Shown: positions 24,397 to 32,258 of the stretch, one piece after another
Layout of the letters: each line of letters starts with the position of its first letter
Position numbering within the stretch: the stretch's first letter is position 1
Assembly (NCBI GenBank): GCA_004297725.1
Contig: SCUS01000084.1
Span: 1 to 64,000, forward strand
Direction of reading: 5' to 3'
From: Myxococcaceae bacterium
Lineage (GTDB): Bacteria > Myxococcota_A > Polyangia > Polyangiales > Ga0077539
DNA: 64,000 nucleotides
Notes under the pieces: model-generated
Seen by the model: only the letters and a program-made list of their open reading frames with translations
Databases searched by the model: none
What the model was told of the DNA's origin: nothing
Position numbers and translations under genes: made by a program

Positions 24397-25827
24397 TCAC
24401 AGGTAGCTGCTGTTGAACCACCACTCGGTGCCCACGCCGAGGAAGTGCTCCACGCTGTTGAAGCCGAAGGGATCATCCGGCGCATACAGCCGGCGCGCCC
24501 CGTCGTCGCGAAGGCTCGCGGCGTAGATGATCTGCAGGTGCGGCCGCGTGTAGCTGCCCCGCCCGCCCGGCGTCACGAAGGGCATCGCCGCGAAGCGCAG
24601 CACCGAGCCCGCGAGCGCCCCGTTGCCCGTCACCGGGTCGATGGCGTTGTAGGTCACCCGCTGGTAGCTGACCTCGCCCGCGAAGCCCACGTGGTTGCCG
24701 AACCACACGATGGGCCTCGCGGCCACCGCGCCCTCGACCAGCGCGTCGCGGGAGAACACCCCCGCGTCGGCGTCGCGGAAGTACCGGAAGTACGCGCCCA
24801 CCATCAGCGCGAAGGGCCCGCGCTCCCAGTTGGCCGAGAGCGCCAGGCGGAAGTCCAGCGCGCGGGCCGAGGTGCGAGCGCTCGCCAGCGTCACCGGGAC
24901 GTCGAGGTCGCCGTAGGCCCCGAGGCCCTGCGCGTAGCGCACGAACACGTTGACGAAGGACGGGCCCCGGTAGAGCCCCGCCTGCGCGCCCATCACCCAG
25001 CCGGAGTCGCTCGGGAGCTCGACCCGTGAGCCCGCGTCGTTGAGCTGCCGCACCCCCGCCGCCATCGCGTGGTACTCGCCGTAGACCGAGAGCTTCAGGC
25101 CCTCGCGCGCGGTGCGACCCACCGAGTACCAGGTGGCCTTGGCCGAGGCGAGCACCCGGGGACGGTCGAGCAGGAAGGCCGTCTGCGGGCCGAAGCCCTC
25201 GCGGGGCGCGACGCTGATCGTCTGGAGCTGGTAGGGATCGTCCAGGCGGTTCATGCCGACGGCGGCCTGCAGCACCACGTGCTCGCCGGCGTGGTAGCGG
25301 GCGCCGCCGCCGACCATGTTGAGGTTGTCCATCGGCCAGAAGTTGAGCAGGTAGACGTCGTCGCCGCGGTACATCCGGGAGCCCACCCAGAGCGTGAGGT
25401 CGTCGCTGCCGATGCCCGTCTCCTCCAGGTAGAGGTTGCGCACCGCGAAGGCCCCGCCGAAGCGGCCGGTGAAGTGGAAGAGGTCCTCGTTCATGGCGAG
25501 GGTGGTCACCGCGCGCCAGCGCGCCGAGCCGAAGCGGGCGTCGTAGTTGAACTGAAGCTCCGCGTAGGGAGGCGCCTGCAAGCGCGGGCCGAAGGCCACG
25601 ATGTTGGTCGAGCGCCCGGTGCGCCCCCGCAGGTCGCTCGCCACCCCGACGCGGCCGTAGGACCCGAAGGAGAAGCCCGTCGGCGAGGCGGCCGTGGTCT
25701 CCCTCGCCGCGACGACGGCGGGCGACGGGACGGGAGCGCTCGGAGGCAGCGGCTGCGCGCCGGAGGCCGAGGCGAAGAGACCCGCGCCCAGGGCGCACGC
25801 GAAGGGGAGCAGCGACGGTCGGTTCAC
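24397..25827 (-). CDS. Maltoporin-like (LamB family) carbohydrate porin
   Basis: 476 residues with a signal peptide (cleavage near ASGAQP). The mature start FSFGSYGRVGVASDLRGRTG and the C-terminal EHFLGVGTEWWFNSSYL resemble LamB/ScrY-type porins, and many alternating aromatic strands lie between. The protein would form an outer-membrane channel for sugars. No sugar ABC or PTS genes are nearby, so the substrate is open. It lies 33 bp downstream of the GGT-like gene and may be the last gene of that transcript. Confidence 0.7.
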   Translation of the reverse strand: MNRPSLLPFACALGAGLFASASGAQPLPPSAPVPSPAVVAARETTAASPTGFSFGSYGRVGVASDLRGRTGRSTNIVAFGPRLQAPPYAELQFNYDARFGSARWRAVTTLAMNEDLFHFTGRFGGAFAVRNLYLEETGIGSDDLTLWVGSRMYRGDDVYLLNFWPMDNLNMVGGGARYHAGEHVVLQAAVGMNRLDDPYQLQTISVAPREGFGPQTAFLLDRPRVLASAKATWYSVGRTAREGLKLSVYGEYHAMAAGVRQLNDAGSRVELPSDSGWVMGAQAGLYRGPSFVNVFVRYAQGLGAYGDLDVPVTLASARTSARALDFRLALSANWERGPFALMVGAYFRYFRDADAGVFSRDALVEGAVAARPIVWFGNHVGFAGEVSYQRVTYNAIDPVTGNGALAGSVLRFAAMPFVTPGGRGSYTRPHLQIIYAASLRDDGARRLYAPDDPFGFNSVEHFLGVGTEWWFNSSYL

Positions 25828-25860
25828 GCGCGGGACGATACTTCCCCCGCGCTCGAAAAC

Positions 25861-26937
25861 CTACGAGGAGAGTAGCGCCCCGATGGAGACCATCGAGCCC
25901 TCGACGTTGTCGCCGGAGGCCTCGCGGATCATCCAGAGCGCCACGGCGTCTCGGCTCGCGGCGGCGCTGTCGTCGCCGAGGGAGCAGTCGATGCCCACGC
26001 TGGAGAGCCGGGCGCTCACGGCCTGGTCGCGGAGCGTCACCACGTCGCCGTGGCCGGAGATGCCGACGCCCGCCCACGCCCTCGCCTCGGCCCGGCAGAT
26101 GGCCAGCGGCAGCGGCGACGGGAGCGGCGTCCCGGGGCGCCACCGGGGGACGCCCTTGCGGGGCGCCGGGAGCAGCGCCGCGAGCGCGAGGCCGGGCACC
26201 CCGGGCAGCGCGATGGCGGGCGGCGCCACCAGCCACGAGGCGGTGACGATCACGCCGTGCATGTCGGCCACCACGATGCTCTCCACCCCCACCGCGGGCA
26301 GCGGCTCGGGGGCGTGGACGCTCGGCCGGGCGTGGTAGCGCGGAGGCACCGCGACCTCGTGCGAGCCGTCGGTGCAGGGGATGGGCGAGACCACCGGGGC
26401 CGCGCGGGGGGCGAGGTCGTCGGGGGTGAAGGTGCCGGCGGCCACGGGGCCCACGGACTCGAGGATGGCGCGCAGCACCCCCACCCGCTCGAGCACCGCG
26501 ATGCCCGTGCGATGAAACTGCTCCAGCACCGCAAGGCGCTGCCTGGTCCCGGCGTCGGGGCCCGACTCGCGGATCGCCGCGATGGCCGACTTGGTGATCA
26601 CCGAGAGCGGCAGCGAGCCGAAGCGCGCGTGCGCCGCCAATACACACTCGAGTAATCCGGGCACCACCGCGCGGGTGGCGTCGTTCGGGGCCTCGACGGA
26701 CTTCGGTCGCACGGTGCCGATGCCCGGGGCGCGGGCGCGGCCGTCGACGAAGTGCAGCCCCATCCCCGGGCCGCCGAGGAGCACCCCGGCAGCGCCCAGG
26801 AGAGACGCCGACGAGGCGCGCGCGGCGCCCGCGAGCAGGCCCGCGAGGGCCATGTCTACGGCAGTGCCCTGGTCGGCGAGGATCGCCTGGGCTGCCGCCT
26901 GGGCGACGGTGTCGCGAGCGATGACGGCGTTGCGCAT
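25861..26937 (-). CDS. Gamma-glutamyltranspeptidase-like protein lacking the catalytic Thr
   Basis: 358 residues. The N-terminal part (TVAQAAAQAILADQGTAVDMALAG, LLGGPGMGLHFVDG) follows the Ntn-hydrolase GGT pattern. The segment that aligns by eye with the autoprocessing site of true GGTs (G-T-T-H-x-S-V-V-D) reads GVESIVVADMHG, so the nucleophilic Thr appears replaced. The total is also shorter than the usual 530-580. No signal peptide is seen. It is probably a non-processing relative with an unknown role. Seven bases separate it from the DUF72 gene upstream, so the two are co-transcribed. The family call is tentative. Confidence 0.5.
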   Translation of the reverse strand: MRNAVIARDTVAQAAAQAILADQGTAVDMALAGLLAGAARASSASLLGAAGVLLGGPGMGLHFVDGRARAPGIGTVRPKSVEAPNDATRAVVPGLLECVLAAHARFGSLPLSVITKSAIAAIRESGPDAGTRQRLAVLEQFHRTGIAVLERVGVLRAILESVGPVAAGTFTPDDLAPRAAPVVSPIPCTDGSHEVAVPPRYHARPSVHAPEPLPAVGVESIVVADMHGVIVTASWLVAPPAIALPGVPGLALAALLPAPRKGVPRWRPGTPLPSPLPLAICRAEARAWAGVGISGHGDVVTLRDQAVSARLSSVGIDCSLGDDSAAASRDAVALWMIREASGDNVEGSMVSIGALLSS

Positions 26938-26944
26938 CGTGGGC

Positions 26945-27694
26945 TCAGCCGTCCTCGTCGAGGTCGTCTTCGTCCTCGCCGTCCTCGTCTTCGTCTTCGT
27001 CTTCGTCTTCGTCGAGCTCGTCGCCCTCGTCGCTGGGGCCGAGCAGCTCGCCGACCAGCTTGGCGAAGCCGACGGCCTCTCGCCACGCGGAGCCCGAGTC
27101 GAAGACCACGAAGGCCTCGTCGGCCCCGGAGATGCGCTCGGCGAGGGCCTCGAGGCGGCCCATGGTGTAGCGCTGGTCGGTGCCGAGCCCGCGCATGTGG
27201 GCGTAGACGATGTTCTCTTCGGGCTCGTTCTGCAGCGGGTCACCCGCGACGACGGCGTTGAAGTCGCTGGCGACGGCGACGGCCTCCTCGCGCTCCCAGA
27301 GCCCGGAGGGCTCCCACACCAGAACGGCGCCGAAGCTGCGGGCGCGCTCGAGCACCGGGAGGAAGCGCTTGAGGGCGACGCTGCCCGGGGAGATGGCGAT
27401 GGGGGTGCGCAGCACCACCACGCGGGCCTTGAGGGCGTTGACCTGGTTGGCGAAGCGGTCGAGCTCGGACTGCAGCTTCACCGGGTCGCGCAGCGGCCAG
27501 TCGCGCTCGCCGTAGAGCGAGTCGGGCGCCACGGCGGCGAAGGTGAAGCCCTCGGGGGCGGTGCGCTGCCAGCCCGCGAGGACCTTCGGCGAGGGCACCG
27601 GGGGGCGCAGGGTGTACTCCACGAAGCGGAGCTTGGACTGATAACGTTCCCGCTGGACTACGAAGCCCGCGGTGCCGACGCGTACATTGCTCAT
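26945..27694 (-). CDS. DUF72 domain-containing protein with acidic repeat tail
   Basis: 249 residues. The DUF72 TIM-barrel-like outline is present: VRVGTAGF at the start, FVEYTLRPPVPSPKVLAGWQ, WPLRDPVKLQSELDRF and AHMRGLGTDQRYTM. A C-terminal tail of some 25 residues is almost only Glu and Asp (ELDEDEDEDEDEDGEDEDD), encoded by a GAxGAC repeat at about 26947-27020. The biochemical role of DUF72 is not established. The ATG is at 27694. It heads the likely transcript running into the GGT-like gene and perhaps the porin. Confidence 0.8.
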   Translation of the reverse strand: MSNVRVGTAGFVVQRERYQSKLRFVEYTLRPPVPSPKVLAGWQRTAPEGFTFAAVAPDSLYGERDWPLRDPVKLQSELDRFANQVNALKARVVVLRTPIAISPGSVALKRFLPVLERARSFGAVLVWEPSGLWEREEAVAVASDFNAVVAGDPLQNEPEENIVYAHMRGLGTDQRYTMGRLEALAERISGADEAFVVFDSGSAWREAVGFAKLVGELLGPSDEGDELDEDEDEDEDEDGEDEDDLDEDG

Positions 27695-27772
27695 GAGAAG
27701 GGCGCGGAAGCTACTCCACTCCGGCCGTCGGCTCCACCCGCCTTGGGGCCCCCGCCGGACGATTGGTGCCGA

Positions 27773-29215
27773 TTAGAGCACCAGCACCTGGAGCGCCACC
27801 AGCGCCCCCACCGCCGCGATGCCCGCCGCGGCGACCCCGCGGGCCACCCCCCCCGCGCTGGTGCGCCCCGCCGCCGCCATGGCGAAGGCGAAGCACGCGC
27901 ACAGCGGAACCGCCGTGTTGAGGGCGTAGTTGGCCTTGATCACCGGGTGGTGGTCGAAGGGGTAGGCCGCGCCGAAGGCCATCAGCAGCAGCACCGTCGC
28001 CGCGACGCTGGCGGGCACCACCAGGGAGCCGTTGCGGCCGCGCGTGCGGAGATACTGCCGGGCGAGCGCGAACATCCCCCAGACGCTGAGGGCCGTGAGG
28101 AAGCAGCCGATCCAGATGCAGACGCGGGAGGCGTCGAGGCAGTGGAGGTTGACCCTCGTGGCGTCGCGCCAGGCGACCACCGTGGGCCCCGGGAGCCGCG
28201 ACCGGCAGAGGCCGCGGTCGAGGATGTCCGACCAGGTTCCGGCGATGAGGTTGGCCCAGAAGTTGGGGCGGCTCCACGGGCCGTAGGGCCAGCCCAGCCA
28301 CTCGAACTGCACCGGCAGCGCCCAGCCGATGGGGCGGCGGTACGAGAGGGGCTCGGCCACGATGGGGTGGTCTCGAAGCACCGCCACCTGACGGAGCATG
28401 TACTGGTGCGGAAAGGGGTGGCCGAACTTGCGCCAGTTGCGGAGGCACCACCACCCGGCGACGGCGATCCAGCCCCCGAGGCCGGTGAGCGCGAGCTCCG
28501 AGAGGGGGCGGGCGACGCTGCGCAGGCGACCGGGGCCGGCGCGCCACGCCCAGGCGACGAGCAGCGCCGCGAAGCTGACGAGCAGCACCAGGGCGGTGGT
28601 CTTGGTGAGCATCGCGAGGCCCGCGAAGAGGCCGAAGAGGAGCGCGTCGCGGCGTCGCACCGGGTGCGGGTCGACCGCCCCCTGCCGCTCGATCTTGAAG
28701 AGGAACCAGAGCGCGACCGCGAAGAAGGCCGCGTGCAGCGACTCGTTGTAGATCTTGCCGTCGACCAGCACGCTGATGGGCAGCGCGGCGGAGAGCGAGA
28801 GCGCGAGCAGCGCCGCGGAGGGGCTCTGCGGGAGCGCGGCTCGGACGATCTTCGAGAGCGCCCACTGGCGCACCAGCCACGCGCCCACGGAGAGGTAGGC
28901 GATGGGGCGCACCGCGTGGCAGGCGCTCAGGATGCCCGCCGCGAGGACGTACCAGAGCGGGGCGTGGTAGCCCGCGTGGAGGTCTTCGCCTGCGTCGAAG
29001 AGCCGGCGGTTGGTGAGCAGCCAGCGCACCGCCTCCATGGCCGACTCGTAGTCCGAGGCGTGGCCCGCGGAGAGGAAGCTGCGCGCGTGGACGAAGCGCA
29101 GCGCGAGCCCGAGGGCGGTCACCGCGAGCGCGAGCGCGGAGTGCCACGGCATCCACCGCCCCTCCGGGGGAGCGGCGCCCGGAGGGCGCGAAGGCGGCGC
29201 GGATGGTCGCTGCAT
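27773..29215 (-). CDS. GT39-like integral membrane glycosyltransferase
   Basis: About 480 residues with ten or more hydrophobic segments. The first periplasmic loop contains acidic residues (SAGHASDYESAMEAV), and a KIYNESLHAAFFAVA segment and a LFGLFAGLAMLTKTTALVLL segment follow the ArnT/PMT pattern of lipid-linked sugar transferases (GT-C fold). Donor and acceptor are unknown. Start chosen at MQRPSAPPS; longer in-frame starts exist upstream but overlap the divergent gene. It diverges from the discoidin-like gene with 37 bp between. Confidence 0.7.
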   Translation of the reverse strand: MQRPSAPPSRPPGAAPPEGRWMPWHSALALAVTALGLALRFVHARSFLSAGHASDYESAMEAVRWLLTNRRLFDAGEDLHAGYHAPLWYVLAAGILSACHAVRPIAYLSVGAWLVRQWALSKIVRAALPQSPSAALLALSLSAALPISVLVDGKIYNESLHAAFFAVALWFLFKIERQGAVDPHPVRRRDALLFGLFAGLAMLTKTTALVLLVSFAALLVAWAWRAGPGRLRSVARPLSELALTGLGGWIAVAGWWCLRNWRKFGHPFPHQYMLRQVAVLRDHPIVAEPLSYRRPIGWALPVQFEWLGWPYGPWSRPNFWANLIAGTWSDILDRGLCRSRLPGPTVVAWRDATRVNLHCLDASRVCIWIGCFLTALSVWGMFALARQYLRTRGRNGSLVVPASVAATVLLLMAFGAAYPFDHHPVIKANYALNTAVPLCACFAFAMAAAGRTSAGGVARGVAAAGIAAVGALVALQVLVL

Positions 29216-29252
29216 CGCGCCGTGGAATAGGGTATCTCGGCGGCGAGATCCA

Positions 29253-30137
29253 ATGATGAAGCTCGGGGGTGCAGCGTCCATCGGCGACGACGCGGGCGGC
29301 GGATCGTGGAGGAGGTTGCTCGAGTGGCTGTGGCGCTCTGCGGCCATCCGGCAGGCCCGCGCGGACGCCCGTCCCCTCGACGCGAGCCAGCGAGCCAGCG
29401 CCGGGCGGGCCCGCACCTTCGCGGCGCTGGCCGAGCGCCACCTCGCCGAGCAGGAGCCGTGGACCCACGGCGCCGACGACACCCCGGAGGCCGCGGTGGA
29501 GGTCGCGTCGGCGCTCTACCGCGACGCCGCGGCGGAGGCGCGAGCCGCGCTCGGGGAGCCCCCCTCGACGGAGCCCGCGGAGCTCGACGCGCTGCGCGCC
29601 TCGGTGCGCTCGCAGCTCGAGGAGATCGCGCGACGGAGCGGCGACGTCGAGGCCCTGCTGGCGCAGCGCTTCGTGCGGGCCGGCGGGGTGCTCGCGGCGC
29701 TGGCGCTGCTGGCGCTGTCGCCGAAGCTCGCGTGGTACGCCGTGCACCCCGACATGGCGCCCGACGCGCCGTGGGCCAGCAGCAGCGCGGCCGTGGGCTA
29801 CCAGAGCGCGGGGCGGGGGTTCGCGCCGCCGGACTTCAAGATCCCGGTGTTCTTCCACACGATGGTGGAGGACTCGCCCTTCGTGAGCTTCGACCTCGCG
29901 CGCATCGTCGACGTCCGCGCGGTCACCGTGGTCAACCGCGGCGACTGCTGCGACGAGCGAGCGCTGCCGATGGTGATCGAGGTCTCCGAGGACAACGTGA
30001 GCTGGCGCGAGGTCGCGCAGCGCACGGCCACCTTCCGTCGCTGGGAGGCGCGCTTCGCCCGCACCGCCGCCCGCTGGGTGCGGCTGCGCTCGACGCGGCG
30101 GACGCACCTTCACCTGGAGTCGGTGGCGATCCGCTGA
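29253..30137 (+). CDS. Membrane-anchored F5/8 type C (discoidin)-like protein
   Basis: 294 residues. A charged helical N-terminal half (about 20-135) contains a RARTFAALAERHLAEQEPW segment. One membrane span follows at about 144-160 (VLAALALLALSPKLAW), then a C-terminal discoidin-like beta-sandwich (about 185-294) with FDLARIVDVRAVTVVNRGDC, VIEVSEDNVSWREVAQRT and RWVRLRSTRRTHLHLESV. F5/8C domains usually bind carbohydrate or lipid headgroups. The soluble sandwich probably faces the periplasm. Its partner gene across the short divergent promoter is a membrane glycosyltransferase, so both may serve surface glycans; this is inference. Confidence 0.7.
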   Translation: MMKLGGAASIGDDAGGGSWRRLLEWLWRSAAIRQARADARPLDASQRASAGRARTFAALAERHLAEQEPWTHGADDTPEAAVEVASALYRDAAAEARAALGEPPSTEPAELDALRASVRSQLEEIARRSGDVEALLAQRFVRAGGVLAALALLALSPKLAWYAVHPDMAPDAPWASSSAAVGYQSAGRGFAPPDFKIPVFFHTMVEDSPFVSFDLARIVDVRAVTVVNRGDCCDERALPMVIEVSEDNVSWREVAQRTATFRRWEARFARTAARWVRLRSTRRTHLHLESVAIR

Positions 30138-30159
30138 GCGGGGGGAGGAGCGCGCGGCG

Positions 30160-31236
30160 CTACTGGCAGACGTTGGCCGCGCCGGGCGTGCCGAAGTCGC
30201 CGCGCCCGAAGGCGGGGCCTCCGGGGCACCAGGCCGAGGAGGTGTCGTTCATGAGCGCATCGAGGATCGCCGGACGCAGCGACTTGGAGCGCCCTGCGAT
30301 GACCGGCCACCCGGAGGCGACGGTGTTGGCGTAGCTCACGCTGTCGATCACCGTGGAGCCGTCGCTCGCCAGCAGCGTCAGCGAGTCGGGGGACGAGGTG
30401 CTGTTGGAGAGGTCCATCGCGCTGCCGTAGGCGAAGAGCACGGTGACGCCGCCGTTGGTCACCGAGTCGCCGTTCTTGCCCAGCACCGCGTAGCCGCGGC
30501 CCGGCACCAGCAGCGGGCCCGACGCCGTCACCTCGAACATCTCCGTGCCGCTACCCCGCACCCGCATCCCCCGCAGGTCGACCGGCGTCGCGGAGCGGTT
30601 GTAGACCTCGAACCACTCGCCCTGCATGTCGCCCACCACGTCGGGGTCGTTCATGATCTCCGTGATCACCAGCGCTCCCATCGCAGGGCCCGCCGAGCAG
30701 GCGCCGCCCACGCAGGCCGCGCCGATGGAGCACCAGCCCGAAGGGGCCGTCGGAGCGCACGCACACAGCGGCCCGGTGCACGGCGGCGGACCCGTGTCGG
30801 GCGTCCCCACGTCCACAGGCCCGGTGTCCCTCGGACCCGTGTCCACGGGCCCGGTGTCCCTCGGACCCGTGTCGGGCGTCCCGAGGTCCATCGGTCCGGC
30901 GTCGCGAGGGCCCGTGTCCATCGGCCCGGTGTCCAGGGGCCCGGTGTCCAGGGGCCCGGTGTCCAGGGGCCCGGTGTCCATCGGCCCGGTGTCCAGGGGC
31001 CCGGTGTCCGTCACCACGTCCATCGGGACATCGGTGCCCGCGTCGGTGCCTGTCTCTGCGACGGCGTCCCTCGCTCCGCTGTCGGTCGCGACGTCCACGA
31101 CCGCGTCCCCTGGCGATCCGAGGTCGACGGGGACCCCGCTGTCCGGCCCGGGACGCAGCGCGTCCCACTCGTAGGAGCAGCCGCCCAGCGCCAGCGCCGC
31201 CACCAGCGCGCCCACCCCGAGCCGCTCAGAACGCAC
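30160..31236 (-). CDS. Lipoprotein with DTGP-repeat tether and lamin-tail domain
   Basis: 358 residues from a GTG at 31236. The signal ends LALGGC (lipobox). Residues 30-150 are an Asp/Thr/Gly/Pro tether with many DTGP, MDTGP and RDTGP units. A short Cys motif (CTGPLCACAPTAPSGWC) follows. A lamin-tail domain lies from about 188: ALVITEIMNDPDVVGDMQGE, WFEVYNRSATPVDLRGMRV and LVPGRGYAVLGKNGDS. Lamin-tail domains in bacteria occur in exported proteins, often with nucleases or adhesins; the role here is unknown. Its start overlaps the end of the upstream gene by 11 bp, so it is the third gene of the kinase operon. Confidence 0.8.
   Translation of the reverse strand: MRSERLGVGALVAALALGGCSYEWDALRPGPDSGVPVDLGSPGDAVVDVATDSGARDAVAETGTDAGTDVPMDVVTDTGPLDTGPMDTGPLDTGPLDTGPLDTGPMDTGPRDAGPMDLGTPDTGPRDTGPVDTGPRDTGPVDVGTPDTGPPPCTGPLCACAPTAPSGWCSIGAACVGGACSAGPAMGALVITEIMNDPDVVGDMQGEWFEVYNRSATPVDLRGMRVRGSGTEMFEVTASGPLLVPGRGYAVLGKNGDSVTNGGVTVLFAYGSAMDLSNSTSSPDSLTLLASDGSTVIDSVSYANTVASGWPVIAGRSKSLRPAILDALMNDTSSAWCPGGPAFGRGDFGTPGAANVCQ
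30887..31012 (-). repeat. DTGP-coding tandem repeat
   Basis: Units of about 15 bases with GGGCCCGGTGTCC on the plus strand recur eight or more times in exact or near-exact form and encode DTGPL/DTGPM in the lipoprotein tether. The run is prone to length change by slippage in codon multiples. Confidence 0.85.
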
Positions 31237-32245
31237 CGCGCACCCCTACGGTTCCGAGCGACGGGTCGACGTAGGCCTGCGCCCTGCCCTCGCTCACCAC
31301 TCTTGGCCCGCCCACGGCGATCATCACCACGCCGGCCACCACCGCCGCCGCGCCCACGCCGAGGGCCACGTTGGCCATCGTGGTGAGCTGTACGCCGTCG
31401 TCGATCTCCCTCACCCGCGCGGCCGTGCAGAAGGGCCGCGGGCACACCCGGGAGAGGTCGTCGTACTGCGACGAGGCCATCGATCCCAGCACGGCGAAGG
31501 CCGCCAGCGACGCGACCCCGAGGCCGCCCACCACGAAGCCCGCCACCCGCACTGCCCCGCCGCGCCTCGCGGGCGACGGCTCGGGCGGCCGCACCGTCAC
31601 CGTCACCGGCCCCGCGGCAGGCGCGGCCCGCAGCGCGAGCTCGATGGAGGCTCGGCCGCCCGCGGTGAGACGCACCGACTGATGCGAGGGCAGGAAGCCC
31701 GGCGCCTCGGCCAGCACCGTCACCTCGGCCGGGTCGTAGGGGAGCAGCACGCCCAGCGCCTCGGCGTCGAGGGTCGTGCGGCCGACGTGCACCGTCACCC
31801 CCGGCGGGGGATTGATCACCTGCACGGAGAGCTGCGCCACGCGGGGCTCGATCTCCGCGAGGGCGCGGCGGGCGAGGTCTCGGGCGCTCTCGTAGCGACG
31901 GTCGGTGGCGAGCATGGCGCCGGCCTCGGAGACGGTGCGGGACAGCGCCGCGGAGGACTCGGCGTAGCGCTCCATGCGCTGGAGGCACAGGCCCACGTAG
32001 AGCAGGGTGTTGGGGCTGCGAAACAGCTCCAGCGAGGCGCGGAACTCCGGCAGCGCGTCGGCGAAGCGGCCCTGCTGGAAGAGCTCGCGGCCGCGGTCGA
32101 AGCGGGCCTGCGCGGCGACGGCGGCAGAGGGCGCCTCGGCGGCCGGAGGGGTCTGCGCGAGGGCGGCCGAGGGAATACCCGAGAAGGTAAGCAGCGCCGT
32201 GAGGACCGCGGCGCGCGACGGGGAGCTACGGCGGGCTGTGGTCAT
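31226..32245 (-). CDS. Exported TPR protein with PEGA-like domain
   Basis: 339 residues with a signal peptide cut near SAALAQ. TPR-like helices follow at about 45-130 (ARFDRGRELFQQGRFADALP, NTLLYVGLCLQRMERYAESS). Next is a PEGA-type strand segment at about 140-215 (LSVQVINPPPGVTVHVGRTT), then two hydrophobic spans at about 233-255 and 290-312. This architecture is common in Polyangiales, usually beside Ser/Thr kinases, and is thought to connect envelope sensing to surface structures. It lies 13 bp after the kinase gene and overlaps the lamin-tail lipoprotein gene by 11 bp. Confidence 0.75.
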   Translation of the reverse strand: MTTARRSSPSRAAVLTALLTFSGIPSAALAQTPPAAEAPSAAVAAQARFDRGRELFQQGRFADALPEFRASLELFRSPNTLLYVGLCLQRMERYAESSAALSRTVSEAGAMLATDRRYESARDLARRALAEIEPRVAQLSVQVINPPPGVTVHVGRTTLDAEALGVLLPYDPAEVTVLAEAPGFLPSHQSVRLTAGGRASIELALRAAPAAGPVTVTVRPPEPSPARRGGAVRVAGFVVGGLGVASLAAFAVLGSMASSQYDDLSRVCPRPFCTAARVREIDDGVQLTTMANVALGVGAAAVVAGVVMIAVGGPRVVSEGRAQAYVDPSLGTVGVRGAF

Positions 32246-32258
32246 CGGGGCGCTGGGC

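Noticed and set aside
26582-29230. 882-codon open frame on the plus strand
   Set aside because: Antisense to the DUF72 and GT39-like genes; no domain and no start region. The same applies to the long frame at 1577-3565 on the minus strand.
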